Assembly (NCBI RefSeq): GCF_023515995.1
Contig: NZ_CP097320.1
Location: 1,054,001 to 1,118,000 of the forward strand
DNA length: 64,000 nucleotides
Source: Candidatus Mycobacterium methanotrophicum
GTDB taxonomy: Bacteria; Actinomycetota; Actinomycetes; Mycobacteriales; Mycobacteriaceae
Direction of reading: 5' to 3'
Shown in pieces: positions 1-8,290 of the stretch. The position numbers and the translations under genes are program-made. The notes beneath the pieces were generated by a model. That model saw only the letters and a program-made list of their open reading frames with translations. It did no database searches and had not been told where the DNA came from. Position 1 is the stretch's first letter, and each line of letters starts with the position of its first letter.

Positions 1-481
1 GATCGGGTCGCGGACTCCTGCGGGTTCTCGGTGCCACGCTATGGGCTCATCGGGGAACGACCTATGCTCGACGCGGTCCAAGGCGACCTGACGAGATGTT
101 CGCTCAGCGGATTACCGGCGACAATCCGCAGAGCATCGATGGCCTGCCCGCACTGCATCCGAACCACCCCCTGCCGTCGACCATCGAACGCTGACCACGC
201 GTCGCAACCCGCAGCTGCGCCACTATCTGGCACATGTTGTTCAAGAAGCGCTCTTCGGCCGGAGCCAATTCGCGCCGTCACGCCGGGGCCACTTTGTGTT
301 GACATCGCGGGTCACCGGCATGCGGGCCGTGTACGCCACAATCCTTGCTGGTCGCGGAATAACAGGCCCCAGAGCGCTTTTCGACGGCGCAGGCGACCTT
401 GAGGGGTTGTGCGACCAACCGATCGACCTGCGCGCATCCGACCGATCGCTGGCTGCCGTCGAACAGACCTACCTGAAGCAC
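1..481. other. Unassigned sequence before first IS
   Basis: I see no convincing gene in this stretch. Short open frames exist on both strands but none has a recognisable domain, ribosome-binding site or mycobacterial homologue that I can name. It may be a degraded gene or IS remnant that continues outside the window. The right edge is set by the IS5-family element that begins at 482. Confidence 0.5.
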
Positions 482-1424
482 TGAGGTTTTCTCACTTGGG
501 GCTCGTGAGTCTGGTGTGACTGGAGTTTTCGGCGTGTCGTAGTGGCTGGGCGTGGGGTCCTTGCTCAAGGATTCGGTTTCGACGAGGAAACCCGCTCCGC
601 TGCAAAGGACCCCACGTGTTCACCTACTCTGCCATCTGCGACGTGCCGGAGGAAACCCTGCTGCATGTGACCGCGCTGCTGCACGTTCACCGGCGCGAGA
701 TCAGAACGCGGGCCGGGCGGCGGTCGGGTACGGTGCGCACGCAGGCCAAGCTGGTGCTGCGGTGGTTCCGCGACGACGCCCCGATCCGGTTGTTGGCGAT
801 GGAGGCCGGGCTGCCGATCTCCACCAGCTACCGCTATCTGCACGAGGCGATCGACGTGATCGCCGAACAAGCTCCTGACCTGCACGAAGTGCTCGACCGG
901 GCCAAGGCCGAACAGTGGTCGCACGTGACGCTGGACGGGACGCTGATCGCCATCGACCGGGTGGACGAGCGCAACGAGGCCGGCCATCACCGGTGGTATT
1001 CGGGCAAGCACAAAACCCAGGGCGGCAATGTGCAGATACTGGCCGACCCGGGCGGGTTCCCGGTGTGGTCGAGCGAGGTCGAGCCGGGCAGCGTGCACGA
1101 CATCACCGCCGCCCGCGCGCACTGCCTGGGCGCGCTGTACAAGTCCGCGGCCGACGGGGTGCCGACGCTGGCCGACAAGGGCTACGAAGGAGCGGGGATC
1201 GGGGTGCACACTCCGGTCAAGGGCCGCGGCCTGGCCGTGGAGAATCAGAGCTACAACATGCTGCTCACCGCGGCGCGTGCCATCGGTGAACGCGCCAACG
1301 CCGAACTCAAACAGCGTTGGCGCTGCCTCCGTCGAATCCGCCTGTGTCCAACCAGGATTGGCGCAGTTGTTGCCGCCGCGATCGTACTATCGACTCTCCA
1401 ACGCGGAAATTACTGAGAAAACGT
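482..1424 (+). mobile_element. IS5-family insertion sequence, copy A
   Basis: A 943-bp element with near-perfect 13-bp terminal inverted repeats (TGAGGTTTTCTCA at the left, TGACGTTTTCTCA read inward from the right). It encodes one DDE transposase. Its boundaries were set by comparison with the second copy at 7348..8290, which has the same length, encodes an identical protein and lies in inverted orientation. Flanking triplets are CAC on the left and CAG on the right, so the target duplication is imperfect here, unlike in copy B. Confidence 0.85.
616..1416 (+). CDS. IS5-family DDE transposase (copy A)
   Basis: A 266-residue transposase that cuts and pastes the surrounding 943-bp element. The N-terminal third holds a helix-turn-helix type region (residues 30-80, with STSYRYLHEAID). 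The catalytic domain follows: first Asp in TLDGT near residue 102, second Asp in ADKGYEGAG near residue 188, and the Glu in GERANAELKQRW near residue 235. Spacing fits the DDE_Tnp_4 type of the IS5 group. The frame is intact and identical in amino-acid sequence to the copy at 7356..8156, so the element is probably recent and possibly active. Confidence 0.88.
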   Translation: MFTYSAICDVPEETLLHVTALLHVHRREIRTRAGRRSGTVRTQAKLVLRWFRDDAPIRLLAMEAGLPISTSYRYLHEAIDVIAEQAPDLHEVLDRAKAEQWSHVTLDGTLIAIDRVDERNEAGHHRWYSGKHKTQGGNVQILADPGGFPVWSSEVEPGSVHDITAARAHCLGALYKSAADGVPTLADKGYEGAGIGVHTPVKGRGLAVENQSYNMLLTAARAIGERANAELKQRWRCLRRIRLCPTRIGAVVAAAIVLSTLQRGNY

Positions 1425-1441
1425 CAGTACCCCGACTTGAC

Positions 1442-1585
1442 TCAAATTAGTGCGTCAGCGGCGATCTTGATGAGGGCGTGGCGGAGATCATCGGGTAGCC
1501 GGCCGGCGGAGTTGCGGGTTTGGTTGTCGGCCTTGTTCATCAAGATCCGATAGCAGCGGGTATCGCGAACGAATTCCTCGATGCC
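1442..1585 (-). pseudogene. C-terminal fragment of an unidentified protein
   Basis: On the minus strand about 46 codons are open up to the TGA at 1442-1444, ending in RLPDDLRHALIKIAADALI. The frame has an upstream stop and no start. The composition looks like the tail of a recombinase or transposase, but I cannot name the family. It sits between IS5 copy A and an HNH remnant, as expected for debris left by repeated insertions. Confidence 0.35.
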
Positions 1586-1640
1586 TCAACCACTTTGAGC
1601 TTCGGTACAGTGCCGGTAATGACCGGCTCCGGTAGCCAAC

Positions 1641-1933
1641 CTAGTTGTTTGTTGGGGGCGGCTGCGGCTGGAAGGGTTCGTACCACCACCAGTCGGCGCG
1701 CTCGCCGGTGGGCCCGTGGCACGGTGGGACAGCGGGCGGGGGACGGTTCGGAGGATGCGCGAGCGATCCTGCGCTGACCCGTCGATCGCAGCTATCGGTG
1801 ACGATCAGATCGTCGGCGTGTCCGGTGATGGTGATGACGCCCCGATGGTGCAACCGATGGTGATACGGGCATACCAGCACCAGGTTGGTAACAAGTCGGG
1901 AACCTACCCCCTTGGCCCTGTGTGACAGGGTTA
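1641..1933 (-). pseudogene. HNH endonuclease (13E12-like) C-terminal remnant
   Basis: The minus strand encodes the tail of a mycobacterial 13E12/DUF222-HNH repeat-family protein. The signature NLVLVCPYHHRLHHRG (last half of the HNH motif) is followed by a proline- and tryptophan-rich tail and a stop at 1641. The N-terminal DUF222 domain and first half of the HNH motif are missing. The 5' break lies at the left edge of the IS3-family element that begins near 1936, so this insertion probably truncated the gene. Confidence 0.6.
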
Positions 1934-1992
1934 GGTGAGACAGCAGCAGTAGCCGATCATCGCTACAGGGCGAGACAGGATCACCATTCTCC

Positions 1993-2427
1993 GTGACTAT
2001 GACGATCGCATCCCTGCAGGGGTGCGCCGATACTGACCAAGTGGACAGCACGCCGGATCCGGGTGCTCGGGCTCGGCGACGCACGTTCACCGCCGAGTAC
2101 AAGGCCCGCATCCTCGACGAGTACGACGCCCTGCCGGCCGGCTCGTGCGAGCGTGGTGCGTTGCTGCGCCGCGAAGGCCTGTACAGCTCGCACATCGCCG
2201 AATGGCGCAAGGCCCGTGATGCCGGTGCCCGTGCCGGGCTGACGCCCAAGGGCAAGTCGAAACGCACCGCTGAGCAGGTGGAGCTGGACAAGCTGCGGCG
2301 GCGCACCAAGCAATTGCAGGCCGAGCTGGACCGGACCAAGCTAGCCCTGGAGATCACGGGAAAAGCACACGCGCTCTTGGAGATGCTCTGCGAGAGCGCG
2401 GATTTCGAGCCGAAGTCGAAGCCGTGA
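1993..2427 (+). CDS. IS3-family transposase OrfA
   Basis: A 144-residue OrfA with a helix-turn-helix region (residues 28-75, RRRTFTAEYKARILDEYD and the recognition segment GLYSSHIAEWRKAR) followed by a leucine-zipper-like coiled coil (residues 90-125). It should bind the element ends and, through frameshifting, form the N-terminus of the OrfAB transposase. Its stop overlaps the GTG start of OrfB by four bases (GTGA). The real start may be a little downstream of 1993, because the first 25 residues are not typical. Confidence 0.8.
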   Translation: MTMTIASLQGCADTDQVDSTPDPGARARRRTFTAEYKARILDEYDALPAGSCERGALLRREGLYSSHIAEWRKARDAGARAGLTPKGKSKRTAEQVELDKLRRRTKQLQAELDRTKLALEITGKAHALLEMLCESADFEPKSKP

Positions 2428-3434
2428 TCGGCGAGCACCTGCCCGCCCTGGAGTCGGCGACGTCCACCAAGCGGGCGTGTGAATTGCTGGGTGCATCACG
2501 GGCCACGCTCTATCGGCGCCGCAACCCAGCACCGCGGCCGGCGCCGCGGAGGCGGCCCGAGCCGCCGAACAAGCTCACCGAGGCCGAACGCCAGCAGATC
2601 CTGACGGTGCTGCGATCGGCCGAGTACTGCGACCTGGCGCCGGCGCAGGTGTGGGCGCGCCTGCTCGACGACGGCATCTACTTGTGCTCGATTCGCACCA
2701 TGTACCGGCTTTTGGCCATTGCTGGGGAGAACCGGGAGCGGCGCCGTCAGCGCACCCACCCGGCGCGCAAGAAACCCGAGTTGATCGCCACCGCGCCGAA
2801 CCAGGTTTGGTCGTGGGATATAACGAAACTGCAAGGGCCACAACGTGGTATCTTCTATCAGCTGTATGTGATCATCGACATCTTCTCGCGCTACGTCGTC
2901 GGTTGGACCCTCGCTGCCAGCGAGACAGGCGAGCTGGCCAAGCAGTTCATCGACGACACCTTGGCCCACCACGGCATCGAACCCGGTCAACTGGCTCTAC
3001 ATGCTGATCGCGGCACCTCGATGACCTCCAAGCCGGTCGCCCAACTGCTGATCGACCTGGGTGTGGACCGCAGCCACAGCCGCCCGCACGTGTCCAACGA
3101 CAACCCCTACTCGGAGGCCAATTTCAAGACCCTCAAGTACTGCCCGGCGTTCCCGGGCCGGTTCGGCTCGATCGAAGACGCCCGCGCCTTCTGCAGCGCA
3201 TTCTTCGATTACTACAACCATGAACATCGTCACAGCGGCGTCGCGCTACACACCGCGGCCTCGGTGCACTACGGCACTGCAACCCAGGTACAGGCCCAAC
3301 GCGCCGCCACACTCGACGCGGCTTATGCCGCCAACCCCGCCAGGTTCCGGCATCGCCGGCCCACCCCGCCGAAACTGCCCACCATCGCCTGGATCAACCA
3401 GCCAACCCCCGAAGCACTCATCAAATCCGCGTAA
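2424..3434 (+). CDS. IS3-family transposase OrfB (rve integrase core)
   Basis: A 336-residue catalytic subunit. An N-terminal HTH-like segment (residues 15-40, RACELLGASRATLYRRR) precedes the rve-type integrase core. The core carries all three acidic residues: Asp in WSWDITKL (about 127), Asp in HADRGTSM (about 192) and Glu in NPYSEANFKTLKY (about 228). The 35-residue gap between the second Asp and the Glu is typical of IS3. The tail HEHRHSGVALHTAASVHYG is the usual IS3 C-terminal motif. The reading frame is intact. Confidence 0.88.
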   Translation: MIGEHLPALESATSTKRACELLGASRATLYRRRNPAPRPAPRRRPEPPNKLTEAERQQILTVLRSAEYCDLAPAQVWARLLDDGIYLCSIRTMYRLLAIAGENRERRRQRTHPARKKPELIATAPNQVWSWDITKLQGPQRGIFYQLYVIIDIFSRYVVGWTLAASETGELAKQFIDDTLAHHGIEPGQLALHADRGTSMTSKPVAQLLIDLGVDRSHSRPHVSNDNPYSEANFKTLKYCPAFPGRFGSIEDARAFCSAFFDYYNHEHRHSGVALHTAASVHYGTATQVQAQRAATLDAAYAANPARFRHRRPTPPKLPTIAWINQPTPEALIKSA

Positions 3435-3506
3435 GAAACTGTCTCACCGGCCTTGACATGTTCCGTGGCGCTCGGCCGAGAAGGTGGCGCCAGACAGGTG
3501 CCGCCG

Positions 3507-3815
3507 TTAGGCCGGCCGCTTGAACACTTCGCGTTCGAGCCGTGCCAGCCGCTCGGCTATGGTGCCCGACTCACCATGATCTTCGGCGTGGAGCCGATCG
3601 ACGGCCCATACCCGAATGAGGGTCGACAGCGACATTCCCGCTTTACGGGCGGCCTGACTCAGTCGCTCGTGCTCATCGGCTGCCAAGCGCACCGAAACCA
3701 CGGTCTGACGGCCAAGATTGGGACGGCTGGTCGTGACGTGCTCAGGCACCGGGCCACCCTGGTAGGCCTCCGCACGCGCGCCTTCGTCGGCGAGCAAATC
3801 ATCAATCCGGCTCAT
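3507..3815 (-). CDS. Ribbon-helix-helix type antitoxin
   Basis: A 102-residue protein that I read as the antitoxin of a type II toxin-antitoxin pair. The central part RQTVVSVRLAADEHERLSQAARKAGMSLSTLIRVWAVDRL is split here only by its length; it has the beta strand followed by two helices of a ribbon-helix-helix DNA-binding fold (residues 36-75). The C-terminal tail ends in a charged helix. The ATG at 3815 overlaps the stop of the upstream toxin gene (ATGA), so the two are translationally coupled with the toxin first. It probably represses its own operon at the direct repeats upstream of the toxin. Confidence 0.72.
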   Translation of the reverse strand: MSRIDDLLADEGARAEAYQGGPVPEHVTTSRPNLGRQTVVSVRLAADEHERLSQAARKAGMSLSTLIRVWAVDRLHAEDHGESGTIAERLARLEREVFKRPA

Positions 3816-4117
3816 TCTTGCTGCTCCTCACTGTAGAGACTCCGGTCCTGCTCATTCGCCATCCAGGCATTGCTGCCCCACCAATCGCCGTCGGGGCGCT
3901 CATTAGGGTCCGCGTCGGGGGATATCAAAATCACTGTCAGCACCGCTCGTACTGACGGCGAATAACCGATCACCCGAATCGACAGGCCCGACCGGCTGGC
4001 TGGGTCAGGCGCTTGCCAGACGGCGTGACGGTCGTTAACCGCTTCATCCGCCCAGGTCGCAGAGATGCCGTGCCGCTCCCCGATGTAGCCGGCCCGCTTA
4101 CTCCAGTCAACCCGCAC
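3812..4117 (-). CDS. BrnT/DUF4258-like toxin
   Basis: A 101-residue toxin candidate starting at GTG 4117 and directly upstream of the antitoxin. The N-terminus (VDWSKRAGYIGERHGISATWADEAV) has the basic helix plus His typical of BrnT-like RNase toxins, and the middle (RSGLSIRVIGYSPSVRAVLTVIL) supplies the beta strands of that fold. The tail GDWWGSNAWMANEQDRSLY resembles a family common in mycobacteria and other actinobacteria. The ribonuclease role is known for BrnT proteins and is inferred here. The reading frame is complete. Confidence 0.65.
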   Translation of the reverse strand: MRVDWSKRAGYIGERHGISATWADEAVNDRHAVWQAPDPASRSGLSIRVIGYSPSVRAVLTVILISPDADPNERPDGDWWGSNAWMANEQDRSLYSEEQQE

Positions 4118-4446
4118 GCCTACAATATACTACGAACAACTACGATACTTCGGATGCGTCATTCAGGTACGAGACGGCGCTACTCGCCCTCCCGTGCGGT
4201 TACCGACATCCGCCGCGACGCTTTAGCTCAAGTACATGAGGGGCGGATTCGCTTAGCCAGCACTCGGCCCACGCCCTCCGGTTCCGCACTCAACGGCGCT
4301 CAAGTAGACCCACGCACACGGGCCACCTCCCATGTCGCAAACAACCCCCCATGCCCCCGCCGACGCTTTTACCAGCGATTTTGCCGATTTCTACGGCCAA
4401 AAACAACACAGGTACCTTGCTGACAAGTCGGCTTACTCTGCGATCT
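4118..4446. other. Intergenic, AT-richer than surroundings
   Basis: Apart from the operator repeats next to the toxin gene I see no gene here. The base composition is visibly lower in GC than the flanking DNA from about 4120 to 4550, which suggests imported DNA. Confidence 0.4.
4129..4145 (-). promoter_or_regulatory. Direct-repeat operator candidate for the TA operon
   Basis: ACTACGA occurs twice, at 4129-4135 and 4139-4145, exactly ten bases apart, in an AT-rich patch 12-28 bases upstream of the toxin start. Repeats one helical turn apart suit cooperative binding of ribbon-helix-helix dimers. The binding itself is inferred. Confidence 0.45.
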
Positions 4447-4915
4447 ATGGCATGGATGTATTTACCGGTGTTATTTGTCGGCTTTGCGTTTGTGGCGACG
4501 GTGTTGGTCACAGGCAGTGTTGCATTGCGGGCACCGCTGTGGGATATCGTCTTTCGCGACGCGGCGTTTTCGGAGGTGCAACAGCGAGGTTTCCCATGTC
4601 GCCAGATTTCGCTGCGTGACGCGGATGCCATCGGCAGAATACTGGGGCCAGAACCCACGACCTCTGAACTGGGTGAGCTGACGCTCGTGACACTGGCAGT
4701 GTTCAGCGGCAGCACCGATATGGCCGGCTTTATCACCGATATCGAACAGCAACGTCAGGCGCTGCTGGATCGGATGCGTGAACGCCAGCTGATGCGAGTG
4801 AAGGACATCAGCACCGTCGAGTGGGTGTCACGAGTCTGGGTAGTCCAGCAATTTTTGAGCCGCGCGGAGGTGGCGGTTCGGGGAATCATCTGGCTGGCGC
4901 CAAAGACAGCCACGG

Positions 4916-6790
4916 GTAAACATTCAGCCGTTTCGCGGAGGCGGTGAGGTCGCGGCATCTGCGCCTGGGTGGTGGCGCCGAGGCCGTTACGGGTCGTAGC
5001 TATGGTCGGTGTTTGTGGCTATCAGGGAAGCTCGTGCAGTGGTCGATGCGCTGGCTGATTGGCAGCCGCGTCGACGTCAGGGGTGTGAACGCGCCGCTGC
5101 GACAGTGGTGACTGTCGGTGCTGGTGTGGCTGGTGTGGTCTCGGCGTGTCGCCGGTGATGTTGGTGGTGGGGCTGGTGTGATCTCGGAGTGGCCGCGCCC
5201 GAGGAGATGTCGCGTGAGGAGCTGATCGCGCTCGTCGCTGGCCAGGCGGCGCGGATCGCCGAACAGGACGCGCGGATCGCCGAACTGGCCGCGGCCAACG
5301 AGGAATCCGCGGCGAGGCTGGCCAGACTGGAGCATCTGCTCTCGCGCAACAGCGGCAACTCGTCGATGCCGCCGTCGCAGGACGATGCCCCAGGCCGCGT
5401 GGCGCCGGTGAAGCCGAAGCGTCGGAGCGGGTCGGGGCGGAAGAGGGGCAAGCAGCCCGGAGCCCCGGGGACGCATCTGGCCTGGACCGACGGCCCGGCT
5501 GAGCGAGTGGACCGGTTCCCGCAGGGGCGGTGCGGGTGCGGCGCGGAGCTGGCCGGGGCGGCGGATCTGGGGATCGTGGACCGCTACCAGCAGCACGAGA
5601 TCCCCGCGATCGAAGTGCGGATCACCCAGTACGACCAGCATCGGGTGATGTGCGGCTGCGGCCGGGTGCACACCGCGACCCGCCCCGACGGTGCCCGGTC
5701 CGGGCCGGTCGGGTACGGGCCGAACCTGCAGGCTCTCGCGGTGTATCTGATGGTGGTGCAGTTCATCCCCGCGCACCGGGTGGTGGAGCTGCTGGACTCG
5801 CTGACCGGCGCCGCCCCCTCGGTGGGGTTCGTGCACGGCATGCTCGCGCGCGCCTCCGCGTTGCTGGCCGAGGTGGACAAACGGATCCGCGCCCTGATCA
5901 CCCTGGCGTACGCGGTGTGCTGCGACGAGACCCCGCTGCGGGTCGGACCCAGGACCCCCAAGCTCGGCCGGAAGAAGGCCGAGAAGTATCTGCTGGTCGC
6001 CTGCACCGAGTGGTGCACCAGTTATCTGGTCGGCGACCGGGATCTGGACACGTTCAAGAGGTCCGTGATCACCGAGCTGGACGGCGCGGTGCTCGTGCAC
6101 GACCGCTACCAGAACTACGACTCTGCCGCGCTCGGCGATCACACCCATCAGCTGTGCTGTCAGCACCTCGGGCGGGATCTGGGCGATGCCGGCGAGGTCT
6201 ACCCCGACGCGGAATGGCCGCCCCAGGTCGCTCGGGCGCTGCGCTCGCTGATCCACCAGGCCAACCTCGCCCGCGCCGCCGGTGCCGACGGCATCGACCC
6301 CGCCGTGCGTGACAACCTTGTCGGCGAGTTCAAACACGGAGTGCTGGTAGGGCTTTCGGAGACAACCAGCGGCGGCGACCGTCCGGGCGAACGCAAGGCT
6401 CGGCTGCTGCTGGAAACCCTGCGCGACCGCGAGGCCGACACGCTGCGCTTCGCCTTCGACCTGCGTGTGCCGCCCACCTCCAACCAGGCCGAACGCGACC
6501 TGCGGCCGGCCAAGATCCAGCAGAACATCTCCGGGCGGCTCACCAGCGAGAAACGCACCGAAGACCGCTACCGCATCCGCGGCTACCTGTCCACCGCGGC
6601 CAAGCACGGCCGCAACACTTTCGGCGCGTTGCGCGAGGCCATCATCGGCCAACCCTGGATGCCACCCGACCCAGCCCCGGCCTGACCGCGGCCCGACCGC
6701 CACCACCGAATCCAACCATTCCGGCGGGGGCGCCGCGGGGCGCAATCACACAAGTCGAACCACAGGTCAACGTCGGGGCTGAATGTTTAC
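4916..6790 (+). mobile_element. IS66-family insertion sequence with 8-bp target duplication
   Basis: An 1875-bp element with 14-bp terminal repeats GTAAACATTCAGCC (4916 inward, and its reverse complement ending at 6790). It is flanked by the direct repeat AGCCACGG at 4908-4915 and 6791-6798. An 8-bp duplication and GTAA ends are diagnostic of IS66 elements. It contains one transposase gene (TnpC); no TnpA/TnpB accessory genes are visible, so it is the short, transposase-only form. The insertion splits a membrane-protein gene. Confidence 0.88.
5189..6685 (+). CDS. IS66-family transposase (TnpC)
   Basis: A 498-residue transposase starting at GTG 5189 (ATG 5207 is an alternative). Residues 1-60 form the coiled coil typical of IS66 (repeats of ARIAEQDARIAEL). 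Then come the motif SRNSGNSSMPPSQDD, a basic linker, and a Cys-rich zinc-binding segment (CGCGAEL and MCGCGRVH, residues 108-155). The catalytic domain has CCDETPLRV, VHDRYQNYD and the C-terminal TSNQAERDLRPAKIQQNISG block with the conserved Glu. The frame is intact. Confidence 0.9.
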   Translation: MAAPEEMSREELIALVAGQAARIAEQDARIAELAAANEESAARLARLEHLLSRNSGNSSMPPSQDDAPGRVAPVKPKRRSGSGRKRGKQPGAPGTHLAWTDGPAERVDRFPQGRCGCGAELAGAADLGIVDRYQQHEIPAIEVRITQYDQHRVMCGCGRVHTATRPDGARSGPVGYGPNLQALAVYLMVVQFIPAHRVVELLDSLTGAAPSVGFVHGMLARASALLAEVDKRIRALITLAYAVCCDETPLRVGPRTPKLGRKKAEKYLLVACTEWCTSYLVGDRDLDTFKRSVITELDGAVLVHDRYQNYDSAALGDHTHQLCCQHLGRDLGDAGEVYPDAEWPPQVARALRSLIHQANLARAAGADGIDPAVRDNLVGEFKHGVLVGLSETTSGGDRPGERKARLLLETLRDREADTLRFAFDLRVPPTSNQAERDLRPAKIQQNISGRLTSEKRTEDRYRIRGYLSTAAKHGRNTFGALREAIIGQPWMPPDPAPA

Positions 6791-6953
6791 AGCCACGGTC
6801 ATTGTGAAGTTGACGCTTACAGCATTTCCGTATGCAACGGTGATCAGCGCATTCGTGGGACTCGTTTACGCCTGGATCACCCGTGGCAGCACTGAACCCG
6901 GGCAAATCCTGGACACATGTGCCAGGATCGGCCTACTCGGCGTGTTGATGTAG

Positions 6954-7017
6954 TCCATCGGGGTCCTCGTCTTCCGAATCTTAGTCGCATTGTTTGGCCC
7001 TGCCGACCAGTGGACCC
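6954..7017. other. Hydrophobic coding remnant between IS66 and IS3
   Basis: In the frame of the split membrane gene the sequence after the TAG reads SIGVLVFRILVALFGPADQW, a further membrane-like segment, before the IS3 end at 7018. This may be readthrough sequence from a gene that was once longer. Confidence 0.35.
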
Positions 7018-7347
7018 TGACCTGCCCGGCCGTTTTCGGACAGTTGTTTATTTATCGTTTTAGGCGGCCCTGTGGTTATTGAACCATTCGGATTCTACCT
7101 CATTCGGCGTGCAGTAGTCCAGTGCTGAATGAAGTCGTTTGTTGTTGTAGCGCAGTTCGATGTATTTGGTGATGTCCTTTCGTGCGTGTTCACGTGTGGG
7201 ATAGACGGTGCGATTCACTCGCTCGTTTTTCAGGGTGCCGTTAAACGATTCGGCCCAGGCGTTGTCGTAACACACACCGGTGCGGCCGACGGAGCGCAGG
7301 ATGCCAAGCCCTTTCGCGTGATCGGCGAAATCCCTGGAAGTATACTG

Positions 7348-8290
7348 ACGTTTTCTCAGTAATTTCCGCGTTGGAGAGTCGATAGTACGATCGCGGCGGC
7401 AACAACTGCGCCAATCCTGGTTGGACACAGGCGGATTCGACGGAGGCAGCGCCAACGCTGTTTGAGTTCGGCGTTGGCGCGTTCACCGATGGCACGCGCC
7501 GCGGTGAGCAGCATGTTGTAGCTCTGATTCTCCACGGCCAGGCCGCGGCCCTTGACCGGAGTGTGCACCCCGATCCCCGCTCCTTCGTAGCCCTTGTCGG
7601 CCAGCGTCGGCACCCCGTCGGCCGCGGACTTGTACAGCGCGCCCAGGCAGTGCGCGCGGGCGGCGGTGATGTCGTGCACGCTGCCCGGCTCGACCTCGCT
7701 CGACCACACCGGGAACCCGCCCGGGTCGGCCAGTATCTGCACATTGCCGCCCTGGGTTTTGTGCTTGCCCGAATACCACCGGTGATGGCCGGCCTCGTTG
7801 CGCTCGTCCACCCGGTCGATGGCGATCAGCGTCCCGTCCAGCGTCACGTGCGACCACTGTTCGGCCTTGGCCCGGTCGAGCACTTCGTGCAGGTCAGGAG
7901 CTTGTTCGGCGATCACGTCGATCGCCTCGTGCAGATAGCGGTAGCTGGTGGAGATCGGCAGCCCGGCCTCCATCGCCAACAACCGGATCGGGGCGTCGTC
8001 GCGGAACCACCGCAGCACCAGCTTGGCCTGCGTGCGCACCGTACCCGACCGCCGCCCGGCCCGCGTTCTGATCTCGCGCCGGTGAACGTGCAGCAGCGCG
8101 GTCACATGCAGCAGGGTTTCCTCCGGCACGTCGCAGATGGCAGAGTAGGTGAACACGTGGGGTCCTTTGCAGCGGAGCGGGTTTCCTCGTCGAAACCGAA
8201 TCCTTGAGCAAGGACCCCACGCCCAGCCACTACGACACGCCGAAAACTCCAGTCACACCAGACTCACGAGCCCCAAGTGAGAAAACCTCA
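7348..8290 (-). mobile_element. IS5-family insertion sequence, copy B
   Basis: The second 943-bp copy of the element at 482..1424, in the opposite orientation. It is flanked by a 3-bp target duplication (CAG on the minus strand; CTG at 7345-7347 and 8291-8293). It lies inside the orfB of IS3 element 2. Its transposase is identical in amino-acid sequence to copy A. Confidence 0.9.
7356..8156 (-). CDS. IS5-family DDE transposase (copy B)
   Basis: A 266-residue transposase identical to the protein encoded at 616..1416, with the same DDE residues (TLDGT, ADKGYEG, GERANAELKQRW). The gene is intact. Because host and guest orientation agree (both minus), transcription of the interrupted IS3 could run into it. 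Identity to copy A means that either copy could supply transposase for both. Confidence 0.88.
   Translation of the reverse strand: MFTYSAICDVPEETLLHVTALLHVHRREIRTRAGRRSGTVRTQAKLVLRWFRDDAPIRLLAMEAGLPISTSYRYLHEAIDVIAEQAPDLHEVLDRAKAEQWSHVTLDGTLIAIDRVDERNEAGHHRWYSGKHKTQGGNVQILADPGGFPVWSSEVEPGSVHDITAARAHCLGALYKSAADGVPTLADKGYEGAGIGVHTPVKGRGLAVENQSYNMLLTAARAIGERANAELKQRWRCLRRIRLCPTRIGAVVAAAIVLSTLQRGNY

Larger units (their letters stand above)
1936..3446 (+). mobile_element. IS3-family insertion sequence (element 1)
   Basis: About 1.5 kb carrying orfA and orfB. A ten-base inverted repeat, GGTGAGACAG at 1934-1943 and CTGTCTCACC at 3439-3448, frames it; IS3 elements normally begin with TG, so I take 1936 and 3446 as the ends. 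No clear target duplication is visible. It interrupts or abuts the HNH remnant on its left. Confidence 0.7.
4447..6953 (+). pseudogene. Membrane protein gene split by IS66 (4447..4915 plus 6799..6953)
   Basis: If the IS66 element and one copy of its 8-bp target duplication are removed, 4447..4915 joins 6799..6953 in frame and gives a 207-codon gene. The predicted protein has a strong transmembrane segment near the N-terminus (LPVLFVGFAFVATVLV, residues 7-28), a soluble charged middle with a short coiled-coil-like part (EQQRQALLDRMRERQLM), and one or two C-terminal membrane segments (FPYATVISAFVGLVYAW and ARIGLLGVLM). After the TAG at 6951-6953 the frame stays hydrophobic to about 7017, so the original protein may have been longer. 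I do not recognise the family. As it stands the gene cannot make the full protein. Confidence 0.65.

Noticed and set aside
5000..6745. A 581-codon minus-strand open frame across the IS66 element
   Set aside because: It is the antisense shadow of the clear IS66 transposase; the translation is Arg/Gly/His-rich without motifs and the plus strand has full family similarity.
7060..7455. A 131-codon frame starting in IS5 and ending in IS3 orfB
   Set aside because: It is a fusion created by the nested insertion; the start lies in the wrong frame of the IS5 transposase and only the last part belongs to the IS3 OrfB.
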